A DNA stretch of 20,844 nt from Choristocarpus tenellus KU-1152 (lineage: Eukaryota > Phaeophyceae): assembly GCA_964200185.2 (NCBI GenBank), contig CAXNAD020000373.1, forward strand, positions 1 through 20,844, given 5' to 3'. The translations under genes were made by a program, and so were the position numbers. A model generated the notes under the pieces. That model saw only the letters and a list, made by a program, of their open reading frames with translations, ran no database searches and was not told the DNA's origin. Positions 11,101 through 17,100 of the stretch are shown piece by piece (positions within the stretch are counted from its first letter, which is position 1; each line of letters begins with the position of its first letter).

Positions 11101-14100
11101 TTTGGCTGAACATGTTTCATTTTTGACAGTCAGGCTTGTCATGTCAAGGTCATATCTTCCTACTCACAATTCACCCTACATTGGACCATTTAGTTGTAGC
11201 TCTTCCAGAACCTCCGATTAGTAAACGGATGTTTGCATTGGATTCCTTGGAGTATTCTACTTTAAATAAATATGCCTTGCCTTTACTCAACACCATCAAT
11301 AAACCCATCCAACGCCACATTTTAGGCTACTCAGTCTAATTTGACCGCTCTTCCCAACCCACCCTACCGCTATCTTTTTTTGGTCCCTGACTGCTGTATG
11401 ACCACCATCCCCGATTCCAGCCAGGGCAATCTTTCCTAACAGCTGCTCAGTGTACTACCCCTAATACCACTCAGCGTTGACAGTGAGGTTGACTCCATAC
11501 TCCTCAACCTTCATGCTCCACTCTGTAGTTCTTCACTCCTCAATCACAATATAAACCCCAAAAATGAACCAAAGATCCAAGGGTTTTCCATTATTTCGGG
11601 ACCATTACTTAATTATTCCATTTTGTGATAGTGTAGAATATTCCAAGGAATCCAACACAAACTTCTGACCCCACCAATGAGCCTTTCCCATAACAAAAAA
11701 AACGCTATAGCTAAATTCGTGGCAAATAAGCTTATTCCTCAATATGCATGATATTTCATGACCTTAGTTTCAGCTAATGGTTTAAACGCTTTGTAAAACA
11801 AAAGCCGTTCATATTGATGCATATATGCAACATCGATCCTAACCCCTTTTCTCAGAACTGTACAACATCAGCACATAATTTAAATGTTCCAAGTATGTGG
11901 GGTAGCTTCCTCTAAGACATCAACCAGCACATAACTGGAGCAGTCTAAGGTATGTGAAAAATGCCACAACTCTTTTTTGCGGGCAATAACCACTGCTACT
12001 GGATTCTCCAGGAACTAGCAAAGTCGTGACCAGGTGCAATAGAGAACGCCATCCACCAAAAGAATGCTATTCATGCAGTCACTATCGTATACTGGCAATC
12101 TTTTCTCTTGTTCTAAACTCGTTCTCATGGTTAAAATGACTAAGGAATTCACGACCTGTCCTGATGCTGGCTCTTTAAAAACCCTTCCCATAGTACAATA
12201 TCCCCTCCTAGACGAACAGGGTCACTAGATACTGTTTCTCTCCACAAGAACCACAGTTTCAAGGGATGTGGAATATTACCTGCAATGTTATTTGTTAGGG
12301 ACAAGTTCCCAGTGATATTCAGTATGCCATCTAGGTAGATCCGAATGGCTCCTCCAAAATTGACTGTAAAAAAAGCATTAACAGGCAAGGTTTGTAATAT
12401 GTCAAATGAAAGATATCATTCAATGCATGAATGCAGTTTATATTCTGTGACCAGTGTTCTCTACAAAAAATTCTACGAAATCTGAAAAATATATACTCCA
12501 CACAATTTGAATTACATGTGTGATAATCACAAAACAGATTGTACTTATAGGTTTGCTCACCTGCTGAGAAAAAACAGTACCAAACCAACTAGAGGAAACT
12601 CAGCACACCATTGAAAACCTTAAAAAATATCAAAATTAAATATTTTTCGATCACCATGGTCCCACATTGAATCCATACCATTGGCTCAATGCAGTAGGAC
12701 CATGTACTTGGCGATCCCTCGTCTCTACTTTCTGTACACTTCTTCCAAAATTTCAATATATTGTAACCCTTAAGGGGTTGACAAGTAGACTTGAAATACA
12801 TAGCAGAGCTAAGCAAAAGATCAAGTAATCTTCTCCAGTTCATAGTACTGCACTCTTTCGCTACTACTGTTATTGTTAGGATATGCAAAGTTCAACCTGT
12901 AGCATTTTACAGCGAAAACCTTATATAAGATGCCTGTTGATTGTTGAGCATGCATGCCACGAACTTCAAGTGTTTACCAGTTTTTAAAAAAACAGTCCAT
13001 TTCACCTATAATAATCAAAAGCAAACAACATAGATGCAGCTCAATTCAACTTCTCACCCCTGAGCAAACAAATTAACATGTTGAACAAGAACTGGAACAA
13101 TGCACTTACCTGCACTGTTGTCATTAGATGTAGAATGGCCTCCAATAGTAAGATAGGTTGATTCTCGAATATATATTGCACCTCCATTTGATCCTGGAAT
13201 CATTTCAAGGTGATGCAGGAAAAAAAATCAAATATCCTTTTTTCATCAAGTTGACCCCGACTGACACAGATGGAAATTTGAAGTCTACAAATATTTCTAC
13301 AAAAATGGACATGGTTCTATATTAAACAAACAACGAGATGTGTAAAATATTAGTGAAGGGGTTCCTTGTGGGAATTGGATTTATTTATCCATCCTCCAAT
13401 AGTTAAATATCGCAAGAGTGAGAAAACATTGACAATGAAACTCAACTCAGACAGTCACTCCAGAAATAGCCTAGGTCTCGTGGCTGCCAAGAGAAAACAC
13501 ATCTACCAGCGACCTTTTGAACAATTTGAAAAAGAATTATGAAGCAAATTGCATTCTTATGAAGTTACGTTTAGATGGTACTGGGGACAGACAGGTAACA
13601 AACAAGAAACTACATTCAGACTTTAATAATTATCAGTCTAGAACGCATCTGCATATACACATTTTTCGGAGAGTAGAATAGTTGTACTGGAGAGCATCAG
13701 TTGAGGTGGGTGCAGCAGGACACACACCTCAGACAAAACAATTGGAAGCGCGTAAAAGAGTTGCAAATACCAAATCTGCATTGAAAAGTGATAACAACCA
13801 GAAATCAGCCAACCCCAGTTCCATTCCGTCCTTATTTGTAGATCAACATTGATACATACATTTTGCTCAGATATTAAACACAAACACATGCCCTTTCCTG
13901 CATTGTTATTAGGAAAGATGGAAATGCCGTCAAAGTTGAGAATGAATGATGTGGAAGCATAAACACTCCTTAAGGACTATCTGGAAATGTGCCAAAGAGC
14001 TACAGGAGGAGATTCGAAATTAGTATCTACTTCAGAACACATCTCTACAATGGAATTCAAAATATGTAGCCAGAATGTGGAGATGGTGAAGGAGGTTCGT

Positions 14101-17100
14101 TAGGGGGGTTAGGTTCGTGCACAAATCCTTGAACAGTACAGATGTGTCCAAACCTTTTCAATATTGAAGCAATGAATGATATAGACTGTACATGAGTCAC
14201 TGAGGAAGCAGTCAAGAATTGAAACCGTAAAAGGGAAAGACATACATCAGTAAACCTCTACAACACGTTGAATTGCAACTGTAAGAACATCCCCAAAAAT
14301 CTGGTCATGCCATACCCTTCAATTGGTTCTGCACATAAAGTGTAAATTATCTGGTTCAACTTCAATATTGGTCAATCGTAACCGAATCTACGTGTATACT
14401 TTCGAGGAGGAGAGTAGAATAGTAGCACAGGAAGGTATCAATTGAGTTGGGTGTGGTGTTATAGTGGTTGAGTTGTGGATGTCCAACAGATTTCTAGTAA
14501 CCAATTCTGTACTTCAAAGTAGACATAATCACAGTTCACCCAACTTTTGTTGAACTCCATGCTGAACTGAACGAAGAAATTGACATAATAAATTTTCTCA
14601 TTGATGATAGACAGAACACATGGACTTACCTGCGCTATTATTGTAAAAGGTGGAATTGCCTTCCATGATGAGCATGGAATGGATCCGAGAATATATAGCC
14701 CCTCCAGTATCAGCTGGAATTATGTTGAAGTGATACACAGATCGGATTCGAAATTCAGTTCCACCTCTCAGAAAATAGAACCCATACTTTAGGACAAGAA
14801 TGTGGAGATGGGTACAGAATAGGTAAATATGTTCCTATTGAGGATTAGGTTCATTAAGCTACTCCAGAATAGTTCAGAAGTGTCCCAAGATCACCAGCAT
14901 TGAGCCGATGGATGAAGTTCAGTGTATACAGGTCACTCCACAAAAGGTAGGAGACTCAAAACATTCAAACAGAACTTCATATACCAGCATCCGTTCAAAC
15001 AAAGAACATGCCATTACTTTAAGTTGGTGTTGAAGCAAAGCTAAAATCTATTATCTTAACCAAAATACATTATCTTAACCATAATGTAAATCATTCTCGA
15101 CCCAATCTTCATATACATTTCGAGAAAGGGAGTTAAAGAGTAGGTTTGGAGGGTATCATCTGAGTTGCATGAGATATTACTATGGTCGAGTTGCGAATAT
15201 CTAGCAGATTTCTCATATCAAATTCTTCATTTGAGAGGTGGCATCTATATAGTCTACTGCGCTCGTTTCACTTCATGCATAGCTCTACAAAGACATTGGC
15301 AATAGCAATGGCAATGGTAGGAAGAAGTAGGTAGCGGGTAGTTCGAATCAAGGAACCGAATTTAGTGGATTGGCATTGCCTCTATATACACCCCAGAAGA
15401 AATACACAGTACATGACGGTATGGGAGATGTACTACGGTTGGAAAAGGTAAAGGTAGAATACCCACTGCCAAAGAGCAAAAATGTGGTATATTCTCTCAT
15501 CCCTCATTCAAAGGTTAAATGCAAAAAGGATTCCAGAGTTCTATACATGCAGTAAAGAGCCTCTAAAGGATCCTTCATAAGAGCAAAACAGTTATCTCTG
15601 GTGTGGAACTACATCGTCCTCACACTCACAAGCGGTGTTGCTAACAAAGGTGGCATTGCCTTTGGAATAGATGGAGCTATTTTGTTCTGCATACATAGCT
15701 CCTCCATCATCATCTGCAATTAAGAGAAATGATTTCAGTGGAAGGTGTGCAATCGATTTTTCTGTTGGACTGTTGCCATCAGAAATTATTGTTTAGGGCG
15801 TATTCACATGAAAAAACAAGTTTATCGATATTGAGGCAGTGAATTAATCTTGAGGTTTTCAGGTCACTTCAGAAACAGCATGAGACTTGAAAGTGTCTAA
15901 GGGATATGCATACAGCAATACGCGTTTCAACAAGTTAAATTGCAACATAAAAAAATAGTTCAAAAATTCTGTTTCTGCCTTTGCTTTCAATTGGTGCTGG
16001 AAGAAAGTCTGAACTGATTCAAGATTTATATGACAATCATGATCTGAACTACGTTTTTTTTTTCAAGGAGATCAAAACGTAGGACTGGAGGGCAACAAAC
16101 AAGGTGGGTGTGGAGTTACAATGGTGGAGTTACGATATTTAAGCTGAGCAGTGGTCAGCATTTTTGTAGTATAGAGAGAATCTCAACATAGTTTACTCAC
16201 ACTGATTCCACACCATGCTCAGCCATGCAAAGACATTGGCAATGGTGATGGAAATAGTAGAAAGAAAGAGGTAGAGAATATTTCAATAGGACAGAAATAT
16301 GATGTATCTCATGCTGTTCAGCAGATAACAAATATCAATGAACATCTATGTTACGCTTTAGACTAGTGCATCAGAGTAGAAAAGATACATTATGGCTGGG
16401 ATCACCTTCTATACTGGACTAAGCATGCTTTGTGTGCAACCACATCGACCTTGCACTCACTTGCAGCATTTCTTGCGAAGGCGACAGTGCCTTCAGAGAC
16501 AATTGTCGAAATATTCGCTGCAGCTATAGCTCCTCCATCTATCTCTGTGAGCATTTTAGAAATATTGGAGCAGAGAATATTGAGTCAGCTTTGATGGGTA
16601 TTCTAGATACCACTCCTTCGAGTTTTCACATACTGGAAATAAGATCAATAAAATGCAACTCAGATTAGAACTACTACAACAAAGTATCCTACATCCTTCA
16701 GAACTTCAATACATTTCTTGTACTCTACTAAATCAACCCCTCGAATATCCTTCAACCTACTTGCTGTGTTACTTTCAAAGGAGAACACCCCTGGCATGCT
16801 CAGATTGCTTAACTCGGAGATTTGAATAGCTCCTCCACTTGAACCTGCCAAATTTGAAGAGACGGACCTTACCATTAATAGTGTAGATATATTTTCTGTG
16901 GAATGGTGTTCATTATTGGAGCATGTCATGCAAAACGAGACCATAAATGCCGTATGGTATGGCAAGGATAATGCTAACATCTGCAGAAAATTTCTCAACT
17001 ATTATACAGTTCAACAATTGCAACAAATTCACGTCGTCGTTATAGTTTGGATCAGTCCACAATGCATCATATCGGATTAGCAACTGGTGGCATAAGTGCA

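Larger units (their letters stand above)
10117..12279 (-). other. Intron 8 (2163 bp) with two inverted-repeat elements
   Basis: GTAATA donor, TTTTTCAG acceptor. It contains the MITE-like element 10808-11044 and the inverted-repeat pair 11238-11260/11633-11655. No coil exon was found on reading for GG-core codons. A GGDIVLWEG stretch near 12200 was considered and rejected. Confidence 0.6.

Noticed and set aside
12149-12230. GGDIVLWEG stretch after exon 8 on the minus strand as a further coil exon
   Set aside because: It would need a 50-bp intron, lacks the closing N-x-A turn and has no good donor.
12331-12588. 85-codon minus frame with a nearby GCAG|GTGAGC
   Set aside because: No coil motif; the site could be either acceptor or donor by chance.
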